Assembly: GCA_035505375.1 (NCBI GenBank)
Contig: DATJQV010000025.1
Location: 1 to 64,000, forward strand
Direction: 5' to 3'
DNA: 64,000 nucleotides
Source: a bacterium
Lineage (GTDB): Bacteria > Hydrothermota > Tepidihabitantia > Tepidihabitantales > Tepidihabitantaceae
Below the pieces are notes generated by a model. That model was given only the letters and a program-made list of their open reading frames with translations, was not told the DNA's origin and made no database searches. This document shows, one piece after another, positions 53,041 through 62,347 of this stretch (position 1 is the stretch's first letter; each line of letters begins with the position of its first letter). A program made the translations under genes and the position numbers.

Positions 53041-53325
53041 ATGAAATCAGTTATCGTTAGTGTCTTTGGCAGTGATTATAATGTTAGAGCCGACAGTGAC
53101 GGCGATCACGTTAAGAGAGTTGCGGAAATAGTTGACCACAAGATGAAGGAGATCGATGGCCAGTTTCACCAGGGCTCAAGCACGCGCACGGCGGTGCTGG
53201 CCAGCATGAATCTGGTCGATGAACACCTCATTCAGCGTCAGGAGGACGCGCGCTGGGCGTCGCGACAGGTCGGCTTGCTGATTGACAAGTTGGAGTCCGT
53301 TCTTGGAGTAACGAGCGCCAAGTGA
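53041..53325 (+). CDS. zapA: Cell division protein ZapA
   Basis: Cytoplasmic FtsZ-associated protein that cross-links FtsZ filaments. The 94-residue protein starts MKSVIVSVFGSDYNVRADSD, the ZapA beta hairpin, followed by HVKRVAEIVDHKMKEIDGQF and the C-terminal helix LASMNLVDEHLIQRQEDARW. The downstream 6S RNA and rny complete a gene order common in bacteria. Twenty bp separate it from the coiled-coil gene. Confidence 0.92.
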   Translation: MKSVIVSVFGSDYNVRADSDGDHVKRVAEIVDHKMKEIDGQFHQGSSTRTAVLASMNLVDEHLIQRQEDARWASRQVGLLIDKLESVLGVTSAK

Positions 53326-53383
53326 TGAATGTCGGGGCACGACTTCGACATTCGTCCTTCGCACTTCGCACTTTTACATAAGG

Positions 53384-53552
53384 CTCCCTGCTGTGTTCGT
53401 GATAGTTGGCTAAGTCTTGAGCCAACACCCGTGAAGTGGGCGCTCGATAGCGCCGTGGACTGCCACTCCTCGTTGAGCGGCGCGAAGCGGCACTGAGGCG
53501 CCCCGGTTTACGACGGGTTCATAGACTGGTCACTACACGGCACCGCGGGGTT
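53384..53552 (+). ncRNA. ssrS: Probable 6S RNA
   Basis: About 168 nt between zapA and rny, a position characteristic of 6S RNA. The ends pair as the 6S closing stem: CCCTGCTGTGTTCGTGATAG at the 5' side with CTACACGGCACCGCGGGG at the 3' side. Inside are GTTGGCTAAGTCTTGAGCCA, an asymmetric central region and GGCGCCCCGGTTTACGACGG. TTTTGTTTT follows directly as a terminator tail. TACATA (53375-53380) is a candidate -10 box. 6S RNA sequesters the housekeeping RNA polymerase in stationary phase. Confidence 0.78.
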
Positions 53553-53572
53553 TTGTTTTGTTTGGAGGAATC

Positions 53573-55147
53573 ATGAGTCTGATGGTGGAAATAGTGCTGG
53601 CAATTGCCGGTTTCTTAGTTCTGGGAGTGGCAGGATTCTGGTTCGGGTTCGTCATCAGCCGGCGCGCCGCCCGCCAATTAGTGAACGGCGCCGAGCAGGA
53701 GCGCGACCGGACCTTAAAGCAGGCGCAGGAAGAGGTGAACCGGGCGCGGGAGAAGTCTGAGGCCGCGGCCAAGCTGGAGTGGGAGCGGGAGAAGCTGAAG
53801 TTCGAGACCCAGACCGCGACCACGCGCAGGGAGCTGGAACGGCTGGAAGCGAAGCTATCCGAGCGCGATAGTTTCATCGGCCGCCGGGACAGCGTTCTGA
53901 CCCAGAAGGAGGCGGACCTCATCAGGAAAGACCGCGACATCGCTGCCCGGGATAAGATCGTACGGGCCAAGATGGAGCGGCTGGACCAGCTCATCAGCCA
54001 GGAGAATTCCAAACTTGAACGGCTCGCGGGCCTCTCTTCCGAGGAGGCGCGACGCGAGCTTTGTCGGAACCTGGAGAACCAGGCCCGGCTCGAGGCCGCC
54101 CAACTCGTCCGGGACATCAAGGAAGAGGCACGGGGACAGGCCGAGGAGGAGGCGCGGGAGATTATCACGTGCGCCATCCAGCGTTGCGCCGTGTCGCACG
54201 CGGCCGAAACCACGATATCGGTCGTGAGCCTGCCCTCGGATGAGCTGAAGGGCCGGATTATCGGCCGCGAGGGCCGCAACATCCGTACCTTCGAGACGCT
54301 GACCGGCGTCGAGGTGATGATCGACGACACCCCCGGTGCGATCATTATCTCCGGGTTTGACCCGGTCCGGCGCGAGGTCGCCAAGCTGGCGATGGAGAGG
54401 CTCGTGGCCGACGGCCGGATTCACCCGGCGCGAATCGAGGAGGTGGTCGGTCGCACCCGGGACGAGATGAACGCTCTCATCAAGTCGACCGGCGAATCGG
54501 TCGTGCTGGAACTGGGCATCGTCGGCCTCCACACGGAGCTTTCCAAGCTGCTGGGCCGCCTGAAGTACCGAACCAGCTACGGACAGAATGTGCTGGTTCA
54601 CTCGAAGGAGGTCGCTTATCTTGCCGCGTTGATGGCGCAGGAACTGGACCTCGACCCGGCCCTGGCCAAGCGGGCCGGGTTGTTGCACGACATCGGCAAG
54701 GCCGCGGACCAGTCGATCGAGGGACCCCACGCGAGCATCGGCGCGGAACTCGCCCGCCGGTACGGCGAGGACGAGCTGGTGGTGAACGCGGTGGCGGCGC
54801 ACCACGAGGAAGTGATGCTCGATTCGCCCTACGCTTTCCTCGTAGCTGCGGCCGACGGTGTGTCCGGCTCACGGCCCGGGGCCAGGCGTGAGAGTTTCGA
54901 GACGTATGTCAAACGCGTGGAGACGCTCGAGACAATCGCGTCCTCGATGGAGGGGGTCGAGCGGGCTTACGCGATACAGGCCGGGCGCGAGATCCGGGTG
55001 CTGGTCGAGCCGGACAAGGTCACGGACCACGACTCGGCGGAACTGGCGGCCAAGGTTGCGGCCCAGATTCAGGCAGAACTCAAATACCCCGGGCAGATCA
55101 AGGTCACCGTCATCCGCGAGACGCGTGCAGTCGACTACGCTCGCTAG
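53573..55147 (+). CDS. rny: Ribonuclease Y
   Basis: Membrane-anchored endoribonuclease that initiates mRNA decay, 524 residues. The ATG at 53573 follows TTTGGAGGAATC. Order: N-terminal TM helix (about 2-24, IVLAIAGFLVLGVAGFWFGF), long coiled coil (about 35-190), KH domain with GRIIGREGRNIRTFE (about 223-237) and HD domain with VLVHSKEVAYLAALMAQELD, LLHDIGKA (about 384) and AHHEEV. The C-terminal segment KYPGQIKVTVIRETRAVDYA is family-typical. All metal ligands (H..HD..H) are present. Confidence 0.96.
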   Translation: MSLMVEIVLAIAGFLVLGVAGFWFGFVISRRAARQLVNGAEQERDRTLKQAQEEVNRAREKSEAAAKLEWEREKLKFETQTATTRRELERLEAKLSERDSFIGRRDSVLTQKEADLIRKDRDIAARDKIVRAKMERLDQLISQENSKLERLAGLSSEEARRELCRNLENQARLEAAQLVRDIKEEARGQAEEEAREIITCAIQRCAVSHAAETTISVVSLPSDELKGRIIGREGRNIRTFETLTGVEVMIDDTPGAIIISGFDPVRREVAKLAMERLVADGRIHPARIEEVVGRTRDEMNALIKSTGESVVLELGIVGLHTELSKLLGRLKYRTSYGQNVLVHSKEVAYLAALMAQELDLDPALAKRAGLLHDIGKAADQSIEGPHASIGAELARRYGEDELVVNAVAAHHEEVMLDSPYAFLVAAADGVSGSRPGARRESFETYVKRVETLETIASSMEGVERAYAIQAGREIRVLVEPDKVTDHDSAELAAKVAAQIQAELKYPGQIKVTVIRETRAVDYAR

Positions 55148-55183
55148 GACAGGCCAAGGTCAAGGTTAAGGTCAAGACAGGAC
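55148..55183 (+). repeat. Second AAGGTCAAGGTTAAGGTCAAG word tract
   Basis: The whole rny-ymdB gap: GGCCAAGGTCAAGGTTAAGG, then TCAAGACAGGAC before the ATG. It provides the AGGA ribosome-binding site of ymdB. Confidence 0.7.
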
Positions 55184-56083
55184 ATGAGTCCGTCTGAATA
55201 TCAACCTCAGCTCGGACCTCGGCGTCTCCCCGGGGCGTTGCGCGTGCTCTTTCTGGGCGACGTATGCGCGGAGCCGGGACGCAAGGCGGTAGAATGGGAG
55301 ATCGCCGGACTGCGGCAGCGACTGGGTGCCGACTTCATCATTGCCAACGCCGAGAACGCCGCGGGCGGGTACGGGATTACGCCGGTTATTGCAGACGGAC
55401 TGCTGAAGGCAGGGGTCGGCTGCATCACGACCGGGGACCACGCGTTCGACCGCAAGGAAGTCTGGGAGTATCTCGGCACCGAGTCCAGGATTCTCCGCCC
55501 GCTCAATTTCCCGCCGCAGGCGCCGGGGCGGGGCAGCGGGATCTACGAGTGTCGAATGACGAATGCCGAAGGCACAGGCGAAAGGGAAGCGACCACAGTG
55601 AAGGTGGCGGTGGTGAGCCTGCAGGGGCGCGTGTTCATGAAGCCGCTGGATTGCCCGTTCCGCCGAATGCTGCCGGCGTTGGACGAAATCCGGCGCGAAA
55701 CCCCGGTGGTATTCGTGGACATTCACGCCGAGGCGACCGCAGAGAAGCAGGCAATGGGCTGGTTCCTGGATGGACGGGTGTCGGCCGTGCTGGGCAGCCA
55801 CACGCATGTCCAGACCGCGGACGAGGCGATACTGGCGGGCGGCAGCGCCTACATCACCGACGCCGGCATGTGCGGCTCGTTCGACTCGGTGCTCGGCATG
55901 AGCAAGGACACGTCTCTGCGCCGGATGATCGAGATGGTGCCGGTGAGGCTGCAGCCGGCGACCGGGGACGTGCGCATCAACGGTGTGTGGGTCGATGTCG
56001 AGCCGTCGAGCGGTCGCGCCCTGTCAATCGGACGACTGGTCCACACGGTTGCGCCTGGCCCGAATCAGCTCCCGACCGGGTAG
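55184..56083 (+). CDS. ymdB: YmdB-family metallophosphoesterase
   Basis: Calcineurin-like metallophosphoesterase of the YmdB/TIGR00282 family (2',3'-cyclic nucleotide phosphodiesterase in Bacillus), 299 residues. Metal-binding motifs: VLFLGDVCAEPGR near the start, FIIANAENAAGG (N-E-N), ITTGDHAFDRKEVW, VFVDIHAEATAEKQAMG and GSHTHVQTADE. Near residue 125 there is an apparent extra stretch (ECRMTNAEGTGEREATTVK) encoded by GAATGACGAATGCCGAA words. Location after rny is conserved in many bacteria. Confidence 0.93.
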   Translation: MSPSEYQPQLGPRRLPGALRVLFLGDVCAEPGRKAVEWEIAGLRQRLGADFIIANAENAAGGYGITPVIADGLLKAGVGCITTGDHAFDRKEVWEYLGTESRILRPLNFPPQAPGRGSGIYECRMTNAEGTGEREATTVKVAVVSLQGRVFMKPLDCPFRRMLPALDEIRRETPVVFVDIHAEATAEKQAMGWFLDGRVSAVLGSHTHVQTADEAILAGGSAYITDAGMCGSFDSVLGMSKDTSLRRMIEMVPVRLQPATGDVRINGVWVDVEPSSGRALSIGRLVHTVAPGPNQLPTG

Positions 56084-56098
56084 CGTCTAACAAAGTCG

Positions 56099-56521
56099 AT
56101 GTATGGGCAGCGGCGCGTCAGCGCAATAATATCTGTAAGTCATGAGATAGACGAGCTGTTCGAGAGGTTCTTCGGGGTTCAGGAGAGCAACGCGGTCTGG
56201 GAGCCGCCGGTCGACCTCTTCGCCAGCGAGCAAAAAGTCTACCTTATGGCCGAGGTGCCGGGTGTCCCCGGGTCTGAGGTGCACGTCCGGGTCGGCGCCA
56301 GGATGGTCCAGATTCTAGGCATCAAGCGGCCGCCGCAAAAGGTCCGGCGCGGAGTAACCTTCTATGAATCCCAGATTCCGTACGGCGGATTTGAGAAGCG
56401 GGTAAGCCTGCCGTTTGCGGTTAATCCCGACAGCATCAAAGTTGAGATCAAGGACGGTGTGCTGAGCCTGGAGCTGGACCGGACGGGTGTCAGCACCGTG
56501 AGGGTGATACGACTTGAGTGA
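56099..56521 (+). CDS. Hsp20/alpha-crystallin small heat-shock protein
   Basis: A 140-residue ATP-independent chaperone that holds unfolding proteins. After a variable N-terminus (ISVSHEIDELFERFFGVQES) comes the alpha-crystallin domain, WEPPVDLFASEQKVYLMAEV, with PGVPGSEVHVRVG, FEKRVSLPFAVNPDSIKVEI and DGVLSLELDRT; the C-terminal VRVIRLE can serve as the I-x-I-like tail. It overlaps the lon start by 8 bp, so chaperone and protease are coupled. The ATG at 56099 lacks a clear ribosome-binding site. Confidence 0.92.
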   Translation: MYGQRRVSAIISVSHEIDELFERFFGVQESNAVWEPPVDLFASEQKVYLMAEVPGVPGSEVHVRVGARMVQILGIKRPPQKVRRGVTFYESQIPYGGFEKRVSLPFAVNPDSIKVEIKDGVLSLELDRTGVSTVRVIRLE

Positions 56522-58931
56522 TAAACCTGATACAATTGTCAAAACCGATGAGCAGTTGAAGCACGGGCCGGAGGACTTGCCGCAGGTTCGTCTCGGCCAG
56601 TTCCCGGCCGAGTTGCCGGTGTTGGTAGTGAAGGGCGGCGTGGTATTTCCCGGACTGGTATCACCGCTGGTCGTCTCGACCGAGCGTTCGGCAAAGCTGG
56701 TGGACGATGCGCTTGCCGGCGACAAGCTGGTATGCGCCGTGACACAGCGCGACTCGTCGCTTGAACACGAGGCCGAGCCGGCTGACCTGTACGGCATCGG
56801 CACAATCTCCGTCATACTCAAGATGCTGCGTTTCCCGGACGGGACCATGCGGCTGCTGCTCCAGGGCATGCGGCGGGCGCGAGTCGAGGAGTACGTGTCA
56901 ACCACTCCTTACCTGCGAGCAAAGGTGAAGCCGCTGGAAGATGCGGGCCAGAAGGATGTGGCTACCCGAGCCCTGATGCGCAGCGTGGCAGATACTTTCG
57001 GCAAGCTGTCCGAGCTGGCACCCTATCTGCCGGATGATGTCACCACAGTCGTGACGAACATCGACTCGCCTGGCCGGCTGGCTGATTTCGCAGCCACCTA
57101 CGTCAACTTCGACCTATCAGAGAAGCAGCGGCTGCTCGAGATGCTCGACGTGAAGGAGCGGTTACAGGCGCTGCTGCCGCTCCTCTCCAAGGAAATCGGC
57201 ATCCTGGAACTGGGCGCGAAGATTCGCGACCAGGTCAAGGGTGAGCTCGACAAGTCCCAGCGCGAGTACTTCCTGCGCGAGCAGATGAAGGCGATCCAGA
57301 AAGAGCTGGGCGAGTCTGACCAGACCCAGGCAGAAATCGACGAACTGCGCAAAAAGGTCGAGGAGGCAGGCATGCCTCAGGCCGCGCTGGAAGCGGCCCG
57401 CCGGGAACTGGATCGGCTCTCGCGGATGTCGCCCGCTGCGTCCGAGTACTCGGTGACGCGCAACTACTTTGACTGGCTGCTGGCCGTGCCGTGGAAGGTG
57501 CGGACCGAGGACAACCTCGACGTGAAGCAGGCCGGCAAGATACTGAACGAGGACCATTACGATCTCGAGAAGGTGAAGCAGCGGATCTTGGAGTACCTGT
57601 CGGTACGGAAGCTGAAGAAGGACTCCAAGGGTCCAATCCTGTGCTTCATCGGACCGCCAGGCGTGGGCAAGACGTCGCTTGGTCGCTCCATCGCACGGGC
57701 CTTGGGCCGTAAGTTCCTGCGGTTCTCCCTGGGAGGAATCAGGGACGAAGCCGAGATCCGCGGCCACCGCCGTACCTATGTCGGAGCGCTGCCCGGACGA
57801 ATCGTTCAGGGCCTGCGTACTGCCGGCTCGATGAACCCGATCATCATGCTCGATGAAATCGACAAGGTCGGGACCGATTTCCGGGGAGACCCGTCATCAG
57901 CCCTGCTTGAGGTGCTCGATCCGGAGCAGAACTTCAGCTTCTCCGACCATTACCTGGAAGTGCCGGTAGACCTTTCGCAGGTGATGTTCATTACGACTGC
58001 GAACGTGGCCGACACAATCATCCCCGCGCTACGTGACCGTATGGAATTCCTCGAATTGCCGGGCTACACCGATGAAGAGAAAATCTCCATTGCCAAGGGT
58101 TTCCTGGTGCCGAGGCAGCTCACGCAGAACGGCCTGACCAAAGAGCAGGTCCAGTTCAAGGACGAGGCCTTGAAGTTGATTGCGAGCGAGTACACGCGTG
58201 AGGCCGGGGTTCGTAACCTGGAACGGGAAGTCGGTTCGGTGATGCGTAAACTCGCGCGCCGGTTTGCCGAAGGCCGGACCAAGGCCTCAGTCATTGCCCC
58301 GGCCGACGTGCGCAAGCTGCTCGGACCGCGACGCTTCTCTTCCGAAGTCGCCGCGCGGAGGATGCACGCCGGCGTCTCGACCGGCCTCGCGGTCACGCCA
58401 TTCGGCGGAGAGATCCTGTTCATCGAGTCCTCGCTGATGAAGGGCAAGAAGCAACTGCTCCTGACTGGGCTGCTCGGCGACGTGATGAAAGAATCGGCCG
58501 AAGCCGCGCTCTCCTACGTGCGGGCGCACGCAAAGCAGCTCGGGATCGACGAGAAGTTCTTCGAGGAGTCCGATCTCCACATCCACATCCCGGCGGGTGC
58601 GACCCCGAAAGACGGTCCCTCTGCCGGCATCGCCATCGCCGCCTCGGTGATTTCTCTGCTACGGCGCGAGTCGCTCGACCCGCGTATCGCCATGACGGGT
58701 GAGATAACGCTAACCGGCCGGGTCCTGCCCATTGGCGGCGTGAAGGAGAAGGTGCTGGCAGCGAGCCGGGCAGGCATCAAGGCTGTCATCCTGCCGGCGG
58801 AGAACCGGCGCGACCTGAAAGACGTCCCGGCCAATGTCAGGAAAGGGCTCAAGTTCCACTTCGTAAAGTCAGTCGGGGACTTGTGCCGGGTGTTGTTTCC
58901 GAAGACATGCGGCGTAGGCAGAACAGGTTGA
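56514..58931 (+). CDS. lon: ATP-dependent protease Lon
   Basis: Cytoplasmic AAA+ serine protease for misfolded and regulatory proteins, 805 residues, TTG start. N-terminal LON domain ([20 protein letters not shown]), coiled-coil region ([20 protein letters not shown]), AAA+ module with Walker [19 protein letters not shown] (about 375-392), Walker [13 protein letters not shown] and [20 protein letters not shown], and the protease domain with catalytic serine in GPSAGIAIA (about 701) and lysine in [10 protein letters not shown] (about 744). The start lies inside the hsp20 3' end. Confidence 0.96.
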   Translation: MSDKPDTIVKTDEQLKHGPEDLPQVRLGQFPAELPVLVVKGGVVFPGLVSPLVVSTERSAKLVDDALAGDKLVCAVTQRDSSLEHEAEPADLYGIGTISVILKMLRFPDGTMRLLLQGMRRARVEEYVSTTPYLRAKVKPLEDAGQKDVATRALMRSVADTFGKLSELAPYLPDDVTTVVTNIDSPGRLADFAATYVNFDLSEKQRLLEMLDVKERLQALLPLLSKEIGILELGAKIRDQVKGELDKSQREYFLREQMKAIQKELGESDQTQAEIDELRKKVEEAGMPQAALEAARRELDRLSRMSPAASEYSVTRNYFDWLLAVPWKVRTEDNLDVKQAGKILNEDHYDLEKVKQRILEYLSVRKLKKDSKGPILCFIGPPGVGKTSLGRSIARALGRKFLRFSLGGIRDEAEIRGHRRTYVGALPGRIVQGLRTAGSMNPIIMLDEIDKVGTDFRGDPSSALLEVLDPEQNFSFSDHYLEVPVDLSQVMFITTANVADTIIPALRDRMEFLELPGYTDEEKISIAKGFLVPRQLTQNGLTKEQVQFKDEALKLIASEYTREAGVRNLEREVGSVMRKLARRFAEGRTKASVIAPADVRKLLGPRRFSSEVAARRMHAGVSTGLAVTPFGGEILFIESSLMKGKKQLLLTGLLGDVMKESAEAALSYVRAHAKQLGIDEKFFEESDLHIHIPAGATPKDGPSAGIAIAASVISLLRRESLDPRIAMTGEITLTGRVLPIGGVKEKVLAASRAGIKAVILPAENRRDLKDVPANVRKGLKFHFVKSVGDLCRVLFPKTCGVGRTG

Positions 58932-58999
58932 GGCAAAGGCAAAGGTGAAGGTCAACATGTCGAGACATTCCGGATCTCGACCTTAACCTCTACCTTTAC
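58932..58999. repeat. Inverted AAGGTGAAGGTCAAC word tract between lon and uvrA
   Basis: GCAAAGGCAAAGGTGAAGGT and, 25 bp further, ACCTTAACCTCTACCTTTAC form an imperfect inverted repeat spanning the convergent lon and uvrA ends, and could act as a two-way terminator. Confidence 0.6.
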
Positions 59000-61900
59000 C
59001 TATGTCTGTCTGAGTAGCGGTTTCAGGTACCTGCCGGTGTGCGAAGATGCGCACGCGGCGACCTGCTCCGGCGTTCCGGCGACGACAACCGTGCCGCCCT
59101 CGTCACCGCCCTCAGGTCCGAGGTCAATCACCCAGTCCGCACACTTGATGACTTCGAGGTTATGCTCGATGACGAGCACGGTGTTGCCGCGTTCGACCAG
59201 GCGGTCCAGAACGCCGAGCAGCAACCGGACGTCCTCGAAGTGGAGTCCGGTGGTCGGCTCGTCCAGCAGGTAGAGCGTTCGGCCCGTGGCAATCTTCGAC
59301 AACTCCCGCGCCAGCTTGATACGCTGGGCCTCGCCGCCGGACAGAGTCGGGGCGGGTTGCCCCAGCTTGACGTAACCCAAACCGACATCCTTCAAGAGCT
59401 TCAGCTTGCGGCCGATTGCCGGCACGTTGGCGAAGAACTCGGTCCCCTCATCTACTGACATTTCGAGCACGTCGCTGATGCTCTTTAGCTTGTACTTTAC
59501 CTCAAGGGTCTCGCGGTTGTACCGTTTGCCCTTGCAGACGTCGCAGGTTACGTAGACGTCGGGCAGGAAGTGCATCTCGACCTTGATGATTCCGTCCCCG
59601 GCGCAGGCTTCGCACCGGCCGCCCTTGACGTTGAACGAGAACCGGCCCGGCTTGTACCCGCGCATGCGGGCATCCTTGGTGCGGGCAAACAGGTCGCGAA
59701 TCGGCCCGAACGCACCGGTATAGGTCGCGGCGTTCGAGCGCGGCGTCCGGCCGATTGGGGACTGGTCGATGTTTATCACCTTGTCGATCTTCTCGATGCC
59801 GGAGATGCGGTCATGCGCGCCCGGTTTCTCTCTGGAATCGTAGAAGTGGCGGGCAAGCGCCCGGTAGAGGATGTCGGAGACGAACGTGCTCTTGCCCGAG
59901 CCGGAGACACCGGTCACGTTCACGAACAGGCCGAGCGGCACTGTGATGTCGGTGTTCTTCAGGTTGTTCTCTTTACAGCCGTGGACCGTGAGCCAGCCGA
60001 GCCGGGGCTCGCGTCTGGCTGCGGGCGTCTCGATGCGCCGGAGGCCTGACAGGTACGCGCCGGTGAGCGAATCCGGGTTGCGCTTGATCTCCTCGGGTGT
60101 GCCTTGGGCAATGACCCTGCCGCCGGAAGCGCCCGCGCCGGGGCCGAGGTCGACGACGTGGTCGGCCTCGAGGATTGTCTCTTCGTCGTGTTCAACCACG
60201 ATGACCGTGTTGCCGAGGTCGCGCAGCCGGGTGAGAGTTTCCAGCAGCTTCCGGTTGTCGCGCTGGTGCAGGCCGATGGAAGGCTCGTCGAGAATGTAGA
60301 CCACACCGACCAGGCCGGAGCCGATCTGCGTGGCGAGGCGGACGCGCTGGGCCTCGCCGCCGCCGAGGGTCTCGGCGGTGCGGTCGAGCGTCAGGTAGTC
60401 GATGCCGACCGCGGTCAGGAAGCTGAGCCGCTTCCGCAGTTCCTTCACGACCTCGCGCGAGACCTCTTCGTCGCGACCGGAGAGCTTCAGCTCGCGGGCA
60501 AAGTAGTCGTGACAGCGGCGGATGGAGAATGCGCTCAGGTCGGCGATGTTCAGGTCGCCGATGCGTACCGCGAGCGCCTCGGGCTTCAGCCGCCGGCCCT
60601 GGCAGTCCGGGCAGGGAAGCAGGGTCATGAACCCCTCAATCCACTCGCGCCGCGACTCGGATTCGGTCTCGTGGTACAGGCGGAGCAGGTTCGGCATCAG
60701 GCCTTCGAACTTGTGCTGCCAGTAGAACTCGCTGTCGTCCCACCGCGTGTACTTGACCTTCATCTCTTCGTCGGAGCCGTAGAGAATCAGGCGCTTGGCA
60801 AACGCGGGGAGTTTGCGCCACGGCACATCCAGCTTGAACTCGTGCCGCCGCGCCAGCGTGCGGAGCGGGGCGGTGAACCACTGGCTCCGGACGCGCGCCT
60901 CGCCCCAAGGCGCCAGTGCGCCGTCCAACACCGACAGATCAGGATTGGCGATGACGCGGTCCGGGTCGATTTCCATCTTCGTGCCGAGCCCGTGGCAGGT
61001 CGGGCAAGCGCCCTGGGGCGCGTTGAACGAGAACAGGCGCGGCGAAATCTCGCCGAAGCTGAACCCGCACTCCGGGCAGGCAAGGGCGGCGGAGAAGACC
61101 AAGTCGGATGAAAGTGGTCCAGAGGTCGAGTGGTCCAGTGGTCTAGTGTCCGAGCCTTCGCTTCGCTCTCCCTCTCCTCTGGGAGGAGAGGGATGGGGTG
61201 AGGAGTGACCGGAACCTCTAGCTTCTAGCTTCTGGCTTCTAGCTTCTGACTTCGCCCGATCCGTGGCTACGATGCACAGTCCGTTTCCCTCTTTGAGTGC
61301 TAGCTCCACGGAGTCTGCCAGCCGTTTCCGAACGTCCGGCTTGACCGAAAGTCGGTCGACTACGACTTCAATGTCGTGCTTCTTGTAGCGCTCGAGGTCC
61401 GGTACTTCATCAATCTCGTAGAGCTTTCCATCCACCCGCACGCGGATGTAGCCCCGGCGCTTGGCTTTGACCAGCAGCTCCTTGTACTCACCCTTGCGAG
61501 CGCGTATCAGCGGGGCAAGGATGATGAGGTTGGTGCCTTCGGGCAAGTCGAGAAGGACATCGACAATCTGGTCAGTGGTCTGGGAGGAGATCGGCTTGCC
61601 GCACTTCGGGCAGTAGGGTTTACCGATGCGGGCGAAGAGCAAACGCAGGTAGTCGTATATCTCAGTGACCGTGCCGACCGTGGAGCGCGGGTTGCGGGCT
61701 GATGTCCGCTGCTCAATAGCGATGGCAGGGGAGAGGCCGGTAATCTGGTCGCAGTCCGGCTTCTCCAACATGCCGAGGAACTGCCGGGCGTAGGCGGAGA
61801 GCGATTCGATGTAGCGACGCTGGCCTTCGGCGTAGATGGTGTCGAACGCGAGCGACGACTTGCCCGAGCCGGAAAGGCCGGTGATGACCACCAGCTTGTT

Positions 61901-62032
61901 GCGCGGGATGTCGAGACTGATGTTCTTGAGATTGTGCTCCCGCGCTCCGCGGATACTTATCACGTCGTGATGGGATTCCGCCTCCGTCGTTTGGCGTTCG
62001 GCATTCGTCGCTCGCACTTTGCTGTCTGTCAT
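59000..62032 (-). CDS. uvrA: UvrABC excinuclease subunit A with in-frame insertion
   Basis: Damage-recognition ATPase of nucleotide excision repair, 1010 residues (usual about 940-960). Walker A of the first ABC domain is [20 protein letters not shown] (about 50-69); zinc fingers are [29 protein letters not shown] with CPTCHGLG, and [20 protein letters not shown] with CDVCKGKRY; the second Walker A is [35 protein letters not shown] is the second signature. About 46 extra residues at roughly 262-308 ([20 protein letters not shown] ... GPLSSDLVF) derive from short-word repeats. The extra N-terminal 24 residues ([16 protein letters not shown]) look similar. Confidence 0.96.
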   Translation of the reverse strand: MTDSKVRATNAERQTTEAESHHDVISIRGAREHNLKNISLDIPRNKLVVITGLSGSGKSSLAFDTIYAEGQRRYIESLSAYARQFLGMLEKPDCDQITGLSPAIAIEQRTSARNPRSTVGTVTEIYDYLRLLFARIGKPYCPKCGKPISSQTTDQIVDVLLDLPEGTNLIILAPLIRARKGEYKELLVKAKRRGYIRVRVDGKLYEIDEVPDLERYKKHDIEVVVDRLSVKPDVRKRLADSVELALKEGNGLCIVATDRAKSEARSQKLEARGSGHSSPHPSPPRGEGERSEGSDTRPLDHSTSGPLSSDLVFSAALACPECGFSFGEISPRLFSFNAPQGACPTCHGLGTKMEIDPDRVIANPDLSVLDGALAPWGEARVRSQWFTAPLRTLARRHEFKLDVPWRKLPAFAKRLILYGSDEEMKVKYTRWDDSEFYWQHKFEGLMPNLLRLYHETESESRREWIEGFMTLLPCPDCQGRRLKPEALAVRIGDLNIADLSAFSIRRCHDYFARELKLSGRDEEVSREVVKELRKRLSFLTAVGIDYLTLDRTAETLGGGEAQRVRLATQIGSGLVGVVYILDEPSIGLHQRDNRKLLETLTRLRDLGNTVIVVEHDEETILEADHVVDLGPGAGASGGRVIAQGTPEEIKRNPDSLTGAYLSGLRRIETPAARREPRLGWLTVHGCKENNLKNTDITVPLGLFVNVTGVSGSGKSTFVSDILYRALARHFYDSREKPGAHDRISGIEKIDKVINIDQSPIGRTPRSNAATYTGAFGPIRDLFARTKDARMRGYKPGRFSFNVKGGRCEACAGDGIIKVEMHFLPDVYVTCDVCKGKRYNRETLEVKYKLKSISDVLEMSVDEGTEFFANVPAIGRKLKLLKDVGLGYVKLGQPAPTLSGGEAQRIKLARELSKIATGRTLYLLDEPTTGLHFEDVRLLLGVLDRLVERGNTVLVIEHNLEVIKCADWVIDLGPEGGDEGGTVVVAGTPEQVAACASSHTGRYLKPLLRQT
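61108..61256 (-). repeat. Composite phrase-repeat insertion in uvrA
   Basis: Three word families in a row: GTGGTCCAGAGGTCGAGTGG (61113-61132), the CTCTCCTCTGGGAGGAGAGG palindrome (61173-61192) and AGCTTCTAGCTTCTGGCTTC (61219-61238). Together about 149 bp, in frame and free of stops, inserted just before the conserved [13 protein letters not shown] block of UvrA. Confidence 0.88.
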
Positions 62033-62041
62033 GGGGGACTA

Positions 62042-62070
62042 AGAGTAGCCGACCGACTGCGCATGGTCAA
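62042..62070 (-). promoter_or_regulatory. Promoter of uvrA
   Basis: On the minus strand TTGACC (62070-62065), 17-bp spacer, TACTCT (62047-62042); the ATG follows after 9 bp. No LexA-type operator was recognised. Confidence 0.62.
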
Positions 62071-62108
62071 GCTGACTCCCGCATCCCCAGAACCGAGATA
62101 GAAGTTCA

Positions 62109-62192
62109 CCACCAAGACACAAAGACACAAAGAAGGTCCGGATGGAAATGTCCGGTGTATGCTTGGTGTCCTTGGTGTCTTAGTGGTTCAAT
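62109..62192. repeat. Inverted CACCAAGACACAAAG repeat
   Basis: CACCACCAAGACACAAAGAC then ACAAAG (62109-62134) and CTTGGTGTCCTTGGTGTCTT then AGTGG (62163-62187) are imperfect inverted arms around about 28 bp. Same family as 28691 and 39173. Confidence 0.78.
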
Positions 62193-62223
62193 GTCGGGTT
62201 CAGGACCGCATGCGATCTTCTGC

Positions 62224-62252
62224 TTGACTTTTCCCGGCGCGGATCATAATTA
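62224..62252 (+). promoter_or_regulatory. Promoter of the terminal beta-propeller gene
   Basis: TTGACT (62224-62229) with TAATTA (62247-62252) at 17 bp, overlapping CATAAT. A leader of about 90 nt with GGAGGT 6 bp before the ATG follows. Confidence 0.6.
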
Positions 62253-62347
62253 AGCAGCGACGCCGAGTGTGGCGGAGCAGAGGTTACACCGCCGCAATGG
62301 CCGATCGGCGCCAGTCTGCATGGGTAACATCCAGACGGAGGTGCAGA

